Source: Sunxiuqinia sp963678245
GTDB taxonomy: Bacteria > Bacteroidota > Bacteroidia > Bacteroidales > Prolixibacteraceae
Assembly (NCBI GenBank): GCA_965140765.1
Contig: OZ223308.1
Coordinates: forward strand, 682,001 to 746,000
DNA length: 64,000 nucleotides
Reading direction: 5' to 3'
This document shows positions 1 through 7,989 of the stretch, one piece after another. The notes under the pieces are model-generated. The model ran no database searches. It worked only from the letters and a program-made list of their open reading frames with translations, and was not told the origin of the DNA. Numbering within the stretch: the first letter of the stretch is position 1; each line of letters begins with the position of its first letter. The position numbers and the translations under genes were made by a program.

Positions 1-722
1 TTGAATCCCCAATAATCCGAAGCTTTTGTCCATACACGGACAGTGATATTCACCGAACTGTCAGCCAACTCGCCAAGAACAATAAAAGGAGCTGGGTCTT
101 TCAGCGAACGAGAATCAGCTTCGATCAATTTTGTAATCACCGCTTTTGCCTTATCGTAATCGTCACCATAGGCGATACCGAAAACAAAATCAACACGGCG
201 TTGCTCCTCAGCTGAGTAATTTTTAATTGAGCCCGTTGACAATCCTCCGTTAGGAATTACAATTGTTACATTATCCGGCGTTTTCAAAACAGTATTAAAA
301 ATCTGAATTTCACGAACAGAACCGGCATAGCCCTGAGCTTCAATATAATCACCCACCTTGAAAGGTTTGATAATTAAAATAATGACACCTCCAGCAAAAT
401 TTTGCAAGGTACCGGACAAAGCCATACCAACAGCCAAACCGGCAGCACCCAGAATGGCGATAAAGGAGGTCATTTGAATACCCATCATACTGATAACAGA
501 AACAACTAGCAGAACTTTTAAAGTAATTCCAATAATACTTTTCAAAAATCCACGCAATGAAGGATCGACATTCCTTTTATCCATCATTTTCGAGATAGCG
601 TTCGTGATTAATTTAATAATCCAAAGGCCAACGACTAATGTAATTAATGCTGAAACCAATTTCATCCCATAGACAACAATCATTTCAGATATCCATTCAG
701 AAGCTCCGTCAAAATATTCCAT
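1..722 (-). CDS. Small-conductance mechanosensitive channel, MscS family (3' end outside window)
   Basis: The reverse strand from an ATG at 722 stays open to base 1, giving about 240 residues; the C-terminus is cut off by the window edge. Two hydrophobic helices (about residues 15-40 and 60-90) lead into the small-residue-rich pore helix with LAVGMALSGTLQNFAGG around residues 97-113. This is followed by the beta domain (IIKPFKVGDYIEA, VIPNGGLSTGSIKNYS), the MscS hallmark. The protein should release osmolytes across the inner membrane during hypo-osmotic shock. With one or two helices before the pore helix it resembles the compact MscS form rather than the large MscK/YbdG type. The product call is firm; the total length is unknown. 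Confidence 0.93.
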   Translation of the reverse strand, partial: MEYFDGASEWISEMIVVYGMKLVSALITLVVGLWIIKLITNAISKMMDKRNVDPSLRGFLKSIIGITLKVLLVVSVISMMGIQMTSFIAILGAAGLAVGMALSGTLQNFAGGVIILIIKPFKVGDYIEAQGYAGSVREIQIFNTVLKTPDNVTIVIPNGGLSTGSIKNYSAEEQRRVDFVFGIAYGDDYDKAKAVITKLIEADSRSLKDPAPFIVLGELADSSVNITVRVWTKASDYWGF

Positions 723-791
723 AATTATGATTTTAAGTTAATACAGCATTTTAACATCCAATTTACTAATCTTGTTCGAAATCTGACGAAC

Positions 792-823
792 TAAAAAAAA
801 AGACGCTCTATGTAAGAACGTCT
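792..823 (-). terminator. Intrinsic terminator of the ACP-like gene
   Basis: Read on the minus strand, AGACGTTCT and AGAGCGTCT form a nine-pair stem (one G-T wobble) around a TACAT loop. It is followed by an uninterrupted run of nine T. It lies 30 bases after the stop of the ACP-like gene at 854, so that gene has its own transcript end, separate from the MscS gene. Confidence 0.85.
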
Positions 824-853
824 CAATTTCATAATTTAAAATTAACTGACCCG

Positions 854-1090
854 TTATGCCATGTGCTCCACAAAACTTAAGGTATCTTTTACCACATGCA
901 TTCTTGATATTTCTTCATCTTTCACGTCAATCTTAAAAAAGTCTTCCAGGTAAAAAAGGAACAAAGCCCAATCTACCTGATCAAAATTCAGATCGTCATT
1001 AAATGCAGCGTCCAACTCAATTTCTTTTCGAGGCACGCCTGTTTTTCTTAGAACTCTGTACAAAGTTCTTCTAATTGTCTTGTTTTCCAT
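854..1090 (-). CDS. Acyl-carrier-protein-like small protein lacking the phosphopantetheine serine
   Basis: A 78-residue acidic protein. By eye it aligns over its whole length with bacterial acyl carrier proteins: a helix I region, then the helix II entry DDLNFDQVDWALFLFYLE where ACPs have DLGADSLDTVELVMALE, and a final short helix. The position of the 4'-phosphopantetheine serine is Gln38, so it should not be convertible to a holo-ACP in the normal way. It is not next to fatty-acid or polyketide genes and has its own terminator, so it looks monocistronic. The ACP-like fold is an inference from the pattern; the function is unknown. A role as a non-acylated scaffold or binding protein is possible. 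Confidence 0.7.
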   Translation of the reverse strand: MENKTIRRTLYRVLRKTGVPRKEIELDAAFNDDLNFDQVDWALFLFYLEDFFKIDVKDEEISRMHVVKDTLSFVEHMA

Positions 1091-1252
1091 GCTTGTCTAG
1101 TTTGTTTCCTGTCCATATTGTTTTCTGGCTTTTTGGACATTAATTTGTTTTGAGATATAAAAAAATCGAACAAATTATTAAACGATTCAAAGATTAAAAA
1201 AAATAAGGTTAAAAAAAAACATGATAAAAAAACAGATCAACATACATGAATA

Positions 1253-1807
1253 TCAACGCGATAAAAAAAAACTACATTCTACTTTTAATAAACTGTAAAC
1301 TTCTAAATCGATGAATTTCCGTCGATGCTTCTCTCCTTCACGTTCAATTCCCTCAAACGTGAATCCCAATCGCTTAGGAATAGCAGCACTTTTTTTGTTT
1401 CCCACGCCACATCTGATAACAATCCTATTCATTCCTGAACTTGAAAATACATATTCCGTTAATCGCTTTGTTGACATGGTTACAACGCCTTTTCCCATCA
1501 TTTGTTCGGTAATCCAATAACCGATCTCGGTCTTCATATTAACCCGGTCGGTGTCCTTTAGCCCAATCAAACCGGCAAATCGATTCTCAAACCAAATTAC
1601 ATAAACCTCATCACGATCGCCCGAATTTGGTGAGGTAACAGATTGAATAAAGTTTTCGGTGTCTTCCTGTGTTTTGGTATCCTGCACAAATGGCAACCAC
1701 GACTCCAAAAATTTGCGGTTGCGATCAATGGCTTGAAAAACCTGAAAAGCATGAGAAAATTTCAGAGGTTCCAGTTCTATTTTAGAGTTTACGATCAGCC
1801 TTTCCAT
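1253..1807 (-). CDS. GNAT-family N-acetyltransferase, RimJ/RimL-like
   Basis: A 184-residue protein with the layout of the RimJ/RimL/RimL-like GNAT group. It opens with a strand and helix (LEPLKFSHAFQVFQAID). The acetyl-CoA pyrophosphate loop is at MGKGVVTM (residues 104-111), and the C-terminal GNKKSAAIPKRLGFTFEGIER (136-156) is the usual 'N-x-x-S-x-x-x-x-x-k-l-G-F' motif. Such enzymes move an acetyl group from acetyl-CoA to an amine, often a protein N-terminus or an antibiotic; the substrate cannot be told from sequence. It is transcribed away from the cyclophilin cluster with no obvious operon partner. Confidence 0.88.
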   Translation of the reverse strand: MERLIVNSKIELEPLKFSHAFQVFQAIDRNRKFLESWLPFVQDTKTQEDTENFIQSVTSPNSGDRDEVYVIWFENRFAGLIGLKDTDRVNMKTEIGYWITEQMMGKGVVTMSTKRLTEYVFSSSGMNRIVIRCGVGNKKSAAIPKRLGFTFEGIEREGEKHRRKFIDLEVYSLLKVECSFFLSR

Positions 1808-1889
1808 AATAACGATTAGATACTTAATTTTCCAAATTTAATCCTATTAGTTCAAAACTAAACAATTTCGTGCCAGTACCATTATTAAT

Positions 1890-1897
1890 TATATTTG
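1890..1897 (+). promoter_or_regulatory. Bacteroidota -7 promoter box upstream of the cyclophilin cluster
   Basis: TATATTTG matches the TAnnTTTG -7 element of Bacteroidota primary-sigma promoters. It places transcription start near 1903, about 35 bases before the ATG at 1939. An in-frame GTG at 1870 lies upstream of this box, which argues against it as the start codon. Confidence 0.55.
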
Positions 1898-1938
1898 TGC
1901 TGAAGCTAAAAATTACAGAAAGCAATAAACAAACAACA

Positions 1939-2763
1939 ATGAAACAGCTATTATTCGCCTTTTTAATTGCCACCTTTTTCATTCAGACATCATGTGGTAA
2001 TTCGACTAAAAAAACATCTAAGGAAACAAAGGTTAAAATTGAAACGGAATACGGAGATCTGATCGTAAAACTATATAATCAAACTCCTCAGCATCGTGAT
2101 AATTTTATAAAACTAGCCAAAGAAGGGTTTTACGATGACTTACTATTTCATCGGGTTATCAACGGTTTTATGATTCAGGGTGGTGACCCAGACTCAAAAA
2201 ACGCAGAAGCAGGCAAACGCTTAGGTGGTGGAGATCCGGGCTACACCATTCCGGCTGAGATTGATTCGTCACTATTCCACAAAAAAGGCGTGTTGGCAGC
2301 AGCACGTCGTGGTGGACCTGGCAATCCAGAGAAACGATCATCCGGTTCGCAATTTTACATTGTGCAAGGAACTGTTTTTACAGAAGGTGCCATAGATACC
2401 ATGGAAATGAAGCTGAACATGCAACGTCAGCGATCGGTTATGCAGAAGTATTTTCAGGGTGCTCAACAAGAGTTAAACCAACTGAAGCAAGAGGGAGATC
2501 AGGATCAGCTCAATATTCGGGTTGCCGAAATACGCGAACAGGCCAATCAGGAAATCAGCAAGCTACCAACACTAAAAATTTCTCCCGAACGACGTGAAAT
2601 TTACACAACTATTGGTGGATATCCATCACTCGATAATGAATACACTGTTTTTGGCGAGATTGTTGAAGGTCTGGATGTGTTGGATAAGATTGCCGGTGTT
2701 GAAACCGATCAATACGACCGTCCCTCCGAAGACATAAAAATGAAAGTGAAAGTTATAGATTGA
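1939..2763 (+). CDS. Peptidyl-prolyl cis-trans isomerase, cyclophilin type, lipoprotein
   Basis: A 274-residue lipoprotein: MKQLLFAFLIATFFIQTSC is a short lipoprotein signal with Cys19 as the likely lipidated residue. The cyclophilin core follows, with FHRVINGFMIQGGDPD (Arg72 and Gln80 at the expected catalytic positions) and GSQFYIVQG. A charged, Gln-rich helical insert of about 60 residues (roughly 157-217) splits the domain before the final YTVFGEIVEGLDVLDKI. The role is proline isomerisation during folding of exported proteins, on the periplasmic face of a membrane. The start was chosen because the lipobox spacing fits and a promoter box lies just upstream. It overlaps the next gene by one base (TGATG), so translation is probably coupled. 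Confidence 0.93.
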   Translation: MKQLLFAFLIATFFIQTSCGNSTKKTSKETKVKIETEYGDLIVKLYNQTPQHRDNFIKLAKEGFYDDLLFHRVINGFMIQGGDPDSKNAEAGKRLGGGDPGYTIPAEIDSSLFHKKGVLAAARRGGPGNPEKRSSGSQFYIVQGTVFTEGAIDTMEMKLNMQRQRSVMQKYFQGAQQELNQLKQEGDQDQLNIRVAEIREQANQEISKLPTLKISPERREIYTTIGGYPSLDNEYTVFGEIVEGLDVLDKIAGVETDQYDRPSEDIKMKVKVID

Positions 2764-3572
2764 TGAAGCAATTAACACTCATACTGCTACTAATTATTGG
2801 ATTGAATGGAGCCTCATTTACCCAAAACAGAATTGTTGAAGTAAAAACTAACCTGGGGACGATGAAGTTTAGACTTTATAACGACACCCCACAACATCGA
2901 GATGCTTTTATTCAGCTGGCCAACAATGGTTATTACGACAGAACATTGTTTTATCGTGTCATACAAGATTTCCTGATTCAGGGAGGCTCCAAATCGTCGC
3001 GAAACGCACCTCCCGGAAAGCGTATTGGTTATGGCGATCCGGAACATACGGTAGATGATGAAATTATCGAATACCATTTTCATAAAAAGGGAGCACTATG
3101 TGCCCCCCGCCAACCCGATGAGGTCAATCCTTTTAAGCAATCGGATATTTCACAATTTTACGTTGTGAAAGGACAAGTTTTTACCGAAGGGCAATTGGAC
3201 ACACTCGAGATGGCGGTGAACCGGCCAATCAAGAAGAAGATTACCAAACGAATCTACACCCCTGAAATTCGACAGAAACTAAAAAAGCTGAAGGAAGAGA
3301 AAAAAGTAGACGAGTTTCGGGAAATTGCCGCCCGCGTAAAAAATGACATCGCTTCGCGCTACCGGCTAAATCCAAACACCTTGGAGTTCTCCGAAGCCCA
3401 GCGAAAAGCGTATACAACAGTTGGAGGCTATCCTGATTTGGATGGAAAATACACCGTATTCGGAGAATGCATTTCCGGATTCGATGTGATTGATAAAATT
3501 GCAACTTTAAAAGTTGATGAGAATAATCGCCCGCTCAAAGATGTGGTGATTGAAGTGAATGTGATTGAATAA
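2763..3572 (+). CDS. Exported peptidyl-prolyl cis-trans isomerase, cyclophilin type
   Basis: A 269-residue paralogue of the preceding gene, with a signal peptide (about residues 1-21, ending GASFTQ) but no lipobox cysteine. The active-site stretch is FYRVIQDFLIQGG (Arg65), with Tyr where most cyclophilins have His, and SQFYVVKG follows. A Lys/Arg-rich insert of about 70 residues sits where the first protein has its Gln-rich insert, before YTVFGECISGFDVIDKI. It starts on the ATG that overlaps the previous stop, so the pair is co-transcribed. A periplasmic foldase role is inferred. The insert differs in charge from its neighbour, which may mean different clients. Confidence 0.9.
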   Translation: MKQLTLILLLIIGLNGASFTQNRIVEVKTNLGTMKFRLYNDTPQHRDAFIQLANNGYYDRTLFYRVIQDFLIQGGSKSSRNAPPGKRIGYGDPEHTVDDEIIEYHFHKKGALCAPRQPDEVNPFKQSDISQFYVVKGQVFTEGQLDTLEMAVNRPIKKKITKRIYTPEIRQKLKKLKEEKKVDEFREIAARVKNDIASRYRLNPNTLEFSEAQRKAYTTVGGYPDLDGKYTVFGECISGFDVIDKIATLKVDENNRPLKDVVIEVNVIE

Positions 3573-3646
3573 AATGAGCATTCAAAGGAGGGTGATTGGA
3601 CGCGTGTTCCATATGAAGGCTATAAAAAGCAAACGATTATAATTAG

Positions 3647-4984
3647 ATGAAACGACTAACACAAATAATAATTGTTGTTTGGATTGGGCTGCAACTGGCT
3701 GGCTGCTCGTCTTCAACACAAAAAAAAGCAGATCAGTCAAATGCGGAAAAAACCGTATCCGCAGATACGAATGACGACCAATCCTTTTTACAGTTCATCC
3801 CCTCAATGGTAAAAATTGAAAGCTTTGACAACGGACGTTTTCTGGAAAGCGAAACCGCATTCTTTGTCGACTCCCAAACCATTGTTTGCCGGCTTTCCAT
3901 CTTGGAGAATGCTAATGAAGCAAAAATAACTCCTTTCGATGAAGACAAAACGTATGCGATTGCTGGTTATGTCGCGGTTGACCGGATTAACAACCTGATT
4001 TTATTAAGAGCTGAAGGGATTCAACGCAAGCCCATTTCTCTTTATCCCGATGTGGCTCCCAATACGGCCAAAAGTATCTACTTAACCAAACCTCAAAACA
4101 ACACATTGCCGTTACACAAAGGCAAGGTGCTGGAATACACTACGATTTCCGGATCAAAATTATATCGGGTTGATAACCAGTTTCGATCTAAAACGAACGG
4201 TACGCCTGTTTTTGTTTCAAACTACCAAAGTATTGGATTGGGCTTTTCCGAGGTAGTGACCTATGAAAATCAAAACCTGGTCATTCCTTCAATATACATT
4301 GCCGACTTACTAAAAAAGAAGGTTGCAACTCCCAAAAAGCTAGTCAATCTTCAAACAAAAACCAGCAAGATGGTGAGCCAGGCCAATAGCAAAATTAAAG
4401 GCTTACTCATTGAAACAGACTATGGCACTATTCAGATTAAACTTTTTAATGAAACTCCGGCCTATCGCGATAATTTTATCAGGCTGGTGCGCGAAAATTA
4501 TTACGACAGTTTGTTGGTTCATCGGGTAATCAAAAGCTTTGGTATTCAGAGTGGGGCTGCCGATACCCGTTATGCCGGTCCAAACGATGTGGTAGGATGG
4601 AAGGGACCAGGATACAGCCTCCCGGCCCATGTTGTTCCTATATATTTTCATAAACGGGGAATGATTGGTTCGCCCCGAAAGCCTGATAGAAAGAACAGCA
4701 AGCACCGGTCGGACGGCTCACAATATTATATTGTTACCGGCCGCGTTTATTCCGACTCGGAACTGGATGACATTGAAAAGGAAACCGGACATCATTTTAC
4801 TGCCGAACAACGCCGGGCATACAAAATTGAAGGCGGTGCTCCTCATCTTGATGGAACGTACACAATTTTCGGACAAGTAGTCAGTGGAATGAATGTAGCC
4901 GACCAAATTGTGAAAGTAAAAACTGACGATGATTTCCGCCCACTAAAAGATATACGCGTTAAAAAAATTACCATTCTAGAATAA
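3647..4984 (+). CDS. Lipoprotein fusing a degenerate trypsin-like domain to a cyclophilin-type prolyl isomerase
   Basis: A 445-residue protein with lipobox LAGC (Cys20). Residues about 50-225 follow the HtrA/trypsin-like outline: 'ESETAFFVDSQTIVCRL', 'VAVDRINNLILLR', 'KTNGTPVFVSN', 'LVIPSIYIADLL'. The catalytic triad appears to be lost: no His after TIV (Cys81-Arg82-Leu83), Asn115/Asn116 where NDL carries Asp, and Asn184 in place of the Ser in GxSGxP. A linker leads into a full cyclophilin domain (about 250-445) with VHRVIKSFGIQSG (Arg293) and GSQYYIVTG, without the long insert of its two neighbours. It lies 74 bases after the second cyclophilin gene, probably in the same operon. The dead-protease reading is my inference from motif positions. 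Confidence 0.85.
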   Translation: MKRLTQIIIVVWIGLQLAGCSSSTQKKADQSNAEKTVSADTNDDQSFLQFIPSMVKIESFDNGRFLESETAFFVDSQTIVCRLSILENANEAKITPFDEDKTYAIAGYVAVDRINNLILLRAEGIQRKPISLYPDVAPNTAKSIYLTKPQNNTLPLHKGKVLEYTTISGSKLYRVDNQFRSKTNGTPVFVSNYQSIGLGFSEVVTYENQNLVIPSIYIADLLKKKVATPKKLVNLQTKTSKMVSQANSKIKGLLIETDYGTIQIKLFNETPAYRDNFIRLVRENYYDSLLVHRVIKSFGIQSGAADTRYAGPNDVVGWKGPGYSLPAHVVPIYFHKRGMIGSPRKPDRKNSKHRSDGSQYYIVTGRVYSDSELDDIEKETGHHFTAEQRRAYKIEGGAPHLDGTYTIFGQVVSGMNVADQIVKVKTDDDFRPLKDIRVKKITILE

Positions 4985-5031
4985 CTCCCCGTATTTCTTG
5001 GCAGCAGGTTTACGATTTCATATCGTTTGAT

Positions 5032-5039
5032 TATCTTTG
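5032..5039 (+). promoter_or_regulatory. Bacteroidota -7 promoter box for pheS
   Basis: TATCTTTG fits the TAnnTTTG consensus. The predicted transcription start (about 5045) lies between this box and the ATG at 5066. This excludes the in-frame TTG at 5027 as the start of translation. Confidence 0.55.
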
Positions 5040-5065
5040 TCGATCCATTTCAACAGCATAAGAAG

Positions 5066-6085
5066 ATGTTAGACAAAATTAAGCAGTTACAGGAAGAGAT
5101 TGAAGCACTAAAAGCTTCAAAAAAAGAAGAAGTAGAAGAACTTCGTATCAGATACATCAGTAAAAAAGGATTAGTGAGCCAATTGTTTGCTGATTTTAAA
5201 ACCGTACCTGCCGAACAGAAAAAAGCTGTTGGACAAGCCATCAATGTTCTGAAAAACAAAGCGCTCGATAAAATTAATGAGTTGAAAGACAGTTTTGAGA
5301 ATGCTGACCAGAGAGCTGGAGGTACTGATTTAAGCATGCCGGGCGAACCCATGCGACTGGGAACACGACACCCTCTGGCTATCGTTCGTAACGAGATTAT
5401 TGAAATCTTTGGCCGACTTGGATTTACAGTCGCTGAAGGGCCCGAAATTGAAGACGACTGGCATGTGTTTTCAGCCCTGAACTTTCCACCGGAACATCCG
5501 GCACGGGATATGCAGGATACTTTTTTTATTCAGAAAGATCCGGATGTCCTGTTGCGCACCCATACGTCAAGTGTTCAAGCCCGTGTGATGGAAAAAACAC
5601 AACCGCCAATCCGGGCAATTTTTCCGGGACGTGTTTTCCGCAACGAAGCCATTTCAGCTCGTGCTCATTGCATTTTCCATCAGGTTGAAGGTTTGTATGT
5701 TGACGAAAACGTATCGTTTGCCGACCTGAAACAAACCTTACTTTACTTCTCGCGCGAGCTATTTGGCGAGCAAACTGAAATTCGTCTGCGCCCATCCTAT
5801 TTCCCATTCACCGAGCCGTCAGCCGAAATGGATGTGAGCTGTTCAATTTGCGGTGGAAAAGGTTGCAACGTGTGTAAATATACCGGATGGTTGGAGATTT
5901 TGGGATGTGGAATGGTTGATCCAAATGTATTAAACTTGTGTGGCATCGACTCGAAAAAATACACCGGATTTGCTTTTGGAATGGGAATCGAACGCATGAC
6001 CATGCTGAAATATGGTATCAAAGATATTCGCCACTTCTTTGAAAATGATGTACGTTTCTTGCGGCAATTTGATTCTGCGTATTAG
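5066..6085 (+). CDS. pheS: Phenylalanyl-tRNA synthetase alpha subunit
   Basis: A 339-residue class II aminoacyl-tRNA synthetase subunit that charges tRNA-Phe in the cytosol together with PheT, which is not in this window. An N-terminal coiled coil (about residues 1-85) is followed by the catalytic core. Motif 2 is visible around FPGRVFRNEAISARAHCIFHQVEG. A Cys cluster SCSICGGKGCNVCKYTGW, common in PheS, comes next, and motif 3 is GFAFGMGIERMTMLKYGI. The length is normal for the family. The ATG at 5066 is preferred over an upstream TTG because the core family start (MLDKIKQLQ) and the promoter box agree with it. Confidence 0.97.
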   Translation: MLDKIKQLQEEIEALKASKKEEVEELRIRYISKKGLVSQLFADFKTVPAEQKKAVGQAINVLKNKALDKINELKDSFENADQRAGGTDLSMPGEPMRLGTRHPLAIVRNEIIEIFGRLGFTVAEGPEIEDDWHVFSALNFPPEHPARDMQDTFFIQKDPDVLLRTHTSSVQARVMEKTQPPIRAIFPGRVFRNEAISARAHCIFHQVEGLYVDENVSFADLKQTLLYFSRELFGEQTEIRLRPSYFPFTEPSAEMDVSCSICGGKGCNVCKYTGWLEILGCGMVDPNVLNLCGIDSKKYTGFAFGMGIERMTMLKYGIKDIRHFFENDVRFLRQFDSAY

Positions 6086-6178
6086 CTGCCTCAACTTTTG
6101 AAAAGTCTTCCCAAACTTGTTTCAAGATCTCTGTATGCCAAAAAAGTACGCTCAAGATCGACTTTGAATAAAGGTTTA

Positions 6179-6203
6179 GTGTGAAAAATTGCATTTTTCA
6201 CAC
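6179..6203 (-). terminator. Perfect inverted repeat overlapping the stop of the HAD gene
   Basis: GTGTGAAAAAT and ATTTTTCACAC are perfect 11-base arms around a three-base loop. The stop codon of the HAD gene (6198-6200) lies inside the right arm. It sits between two convergent genes (pheS and the HAD gene), so a bidirectional terminator is the likely role. It lacks a long T run on either side. Confidence 0.5.
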
Positions 6204-6845
6204 CAACAACTCATACAAATCCTCCACTTCCTCAACAAAGTAAGTAGGAGCTAAATCCTGAAGTTCGTTACTATTGCCAAAGCCATAGCCAACTGCAATG
6301 GTACTGATTTCATTGGCTTGTCCACCAATTAGATCGAATTTGGTATCTCCAATCATCACAACCTGCTCCGATGAGAGGATCTGATTCCGATCCATCAATG
6401 TGGTAATTAATTCGGCCTTGGTATGTCGTCCTCCATCACCAGCTCCCTGCACATCTATCAGGTAACGATCCAGCTCGAAGCTCCGCAAAACTTCATGGGC
6501 AAACTCATCCCTTTTCGAAGTCGCAACATAAAGCTGTTTGCCTTGCTGAAATAATTCTTCCAACAATTCCAACACTCCCGGATACAACTCGCCTTCGTAT
6601 AAACCTTGCTGACTGTAATACTCACGAAAGAGCTTCACACCCAGCTCAACTTGTTTATCATCAAAACCAAGTACCTTTTTAAGTCCATCTTGAATCGGTG
6701 GCCCAATTAATTGATCAATAATTCCCGCGCTATCCAAATCAATGTTCATTTGTTCAAGCATGTAGTTCAGCGAATTATGTAATCCAATTTTGGAGTTAAT
6801 CAGTGTTCCGTCGAGGTCGAAGATCAGGTGAGTAAAAGTGGTCAT
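6198..6845 (-). CDS. HAD-superfamily phosphatase, phosphoglycolate-phosphatase-like
   Basis: A 215-residue HAD hydrolase. The motifs in order are FDLDGTLINS near the N-terminus (nucleophile Asp and acid/base Asp), ATSKRDE (motif II), HTKAELI with the motif III Lys, and MIGDTKFD (motif IV acidic pair). A helical cap of subclass C1 lies between motifs I and II, as in Gph/PgmB-like enzymes. The substrate is probably a small phosphate ester; phosphoglycolate is only the closest guess. The start is set at MTTFTHLIFDLDG because the HAD strand begins within a few residues of the N-terminus. An in-frame ATG 33 bases further upstream adds nothing family-like. Confidence 0.9.
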   Translation of the reverse strand: MTTFTHLIFDLDGTLINSKIGLHNSLNYMLEQMNIDLDSAGIIDQLIGPPIQDGLKKVLGFDDKQVELGVKLFREYYSQQGLYEGELYPGVLELLEELFQQGKQLYVATSKRDEFAHEVLRSFELDRYLIDVQGAGDGGRHTKAELITTLMDRNQILSSEQVVMIGDTKFDLIGGQANEISTIAVGYGFGNSNELQDLAPTYFVEEVEDLYELLV

Positions 6846-7001
6846 AGTCTCTATATTTAGTGCACAAAATAACGACATTTTCTAGCCTAAAGCGACATAT
6901 AATAGTTACTAAAAAATTAAGTTCGCTTGCAAAGTCCAATCGCTGCATAGTTGAAGCTCATGTTTAATTATCTTCGCGAATCAATGGAAGAGAGATTTAA
7001 C

Positions 7002-7979
7002 ATGAATGACCAGTTCCTGAAAGCGATAAAAATAGCTACCGGCTCGCGCGATTTTTTTGAATTGGAACAAATTCAAAGCTTGTGGAGTGGCTACGGAAGC
7101 ATCATCCGCTTCAACCTTAAAGGCTCTAAATATTCTTCAGTCGTGGTAAAACACGTCCGTTTTCCTGAATCAGGAAAACATCCACGAGGCTGGAACACCG
7201 ATTTGTCTCATCAGCGAAAACTGCATTCCTATCAGGTTGAAACAGCTTGGTATCAGAAGTGGAGCCATTTGTGCGATGACTCCTGCCGCATTCCGAAATG
7301 CCTGGCTATTGAAACGCAAGGCGATGAAGTATTGATGGTGTTGGAAGATCTGGATGCTGCTGACTTTTCGGAAAGAAGAACAGCCGTAAATTGGGAGGAA
7401 ATTAAAGCTTGCCTGAAATGGCTTGCAAATTTTCATGCAACTTTTATGGGCAAAAAGCCAACCGGCTTGTGGCCTGTCGGTACCTACTGGCATTTGGATA
7501 CCCGACCCGATGAGTTGGAAGTATTGACCGACATACCCCTTAAACACGCAGCCAAAACGATCGATCAGAAACTACAGGAAAGTCCTTTCCAAACTTTTGT
7601 TCATGGCGATGCAAAGTTGGCCAATTTCTGTTTTTCACCAAAAGGAAATCAGGTTGCAGCTGTCGATTTTCAGTATGTTGGCGGCGGTTGCGGCATGAAA
7701 GATGTCGCCTATTTTATTGGCAGTTGTTTGTATGAAGAAGACTGTGAAAAACTAGAGCCTCAATTACTGGAAGTTTACTTTGAAGCACTCAAACAGGCCT
7801 TGACCAAACAGCAAAAAGAAATTGATTTCAATACGCTGGAAACCAATTGGCGGGAAATGTTCCCCATTGCCTGGACCGACTTTCACCGCTTTCTGAAAGG
7901 CTGGAGTCCCAGCCATTGGAAAATTAATAGTTATAGCGAACGTCTGGCTCGTAAAGTTGTTAATCAATTACAGAACTAA
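7002..7979 (+). CDS. Phosphotransferase, CHK/ecdysteroid-kinase-like (APH superfamily)
   Basis: A protein-kinase-like small-molecule kinase. Counting from an upstream in-frame ATG at 6951, it shows the ATP-anchoring Lys67 (VVVKHV), a hinge VLEDLDAADF, and the Brenner catalytic motif FVHGDAKLANF (His218-Asn225). The metal-binding VDFQYVGGGCGMKDVAYFI follows (Asp239). The GDxKxxNF and DFQ pattern is that of the CHK/EcKL branch, which phosphorylates alcohols such as choline-like or steroid substrates; the bacterial substrates are unknown. Several ATGs (6951, 6960, 6984, 7002) are possible; 7002 gives MNDQFLKAIK and starts just before the first conserved helix. It lies 10 bases upstream of the CysQ-like phosphatase and is probably co-transcribed. 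Confidence 0.82.
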   Translation: MNDQFLKAIKIATGSRDFFELEQIQSLWSGYGSIIRFNLKGSKYSSVVVKHVRFPESGKHPRGWNTDLSHQRKLHSYQVETAWYQKWSHLCDDSCRIPKCLAIETQGDEVLMVLEDLDAADFSERRTAVNWEEIKACLKWLANFHATFMGKKPTGLWPVGTYWHLDTRPDELEVLTDIPLKHAAKTIDQKLQESPFQTFVHGDAKLANFCFSPKGNQVAAVDFQYVGGGCGMKDVAYFIGSCLYEEDCEKLEPQLLEVYFEALKQALTKQQKEIDFNTLETNWREMFPIAWTDFHRFLKGWSPSHWKINSYSERLARKVVNQLQN

Positions 7980-7989
7980 AAGAAAACGC

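Noticed and set aside
1870..1938. GTG at 1870 as the start of the first cyclophilin
   Set aside because: It lies upstream of the TATATTTG promoter box and would put 23 extra residues before a clear lipoprotein signal peptide.
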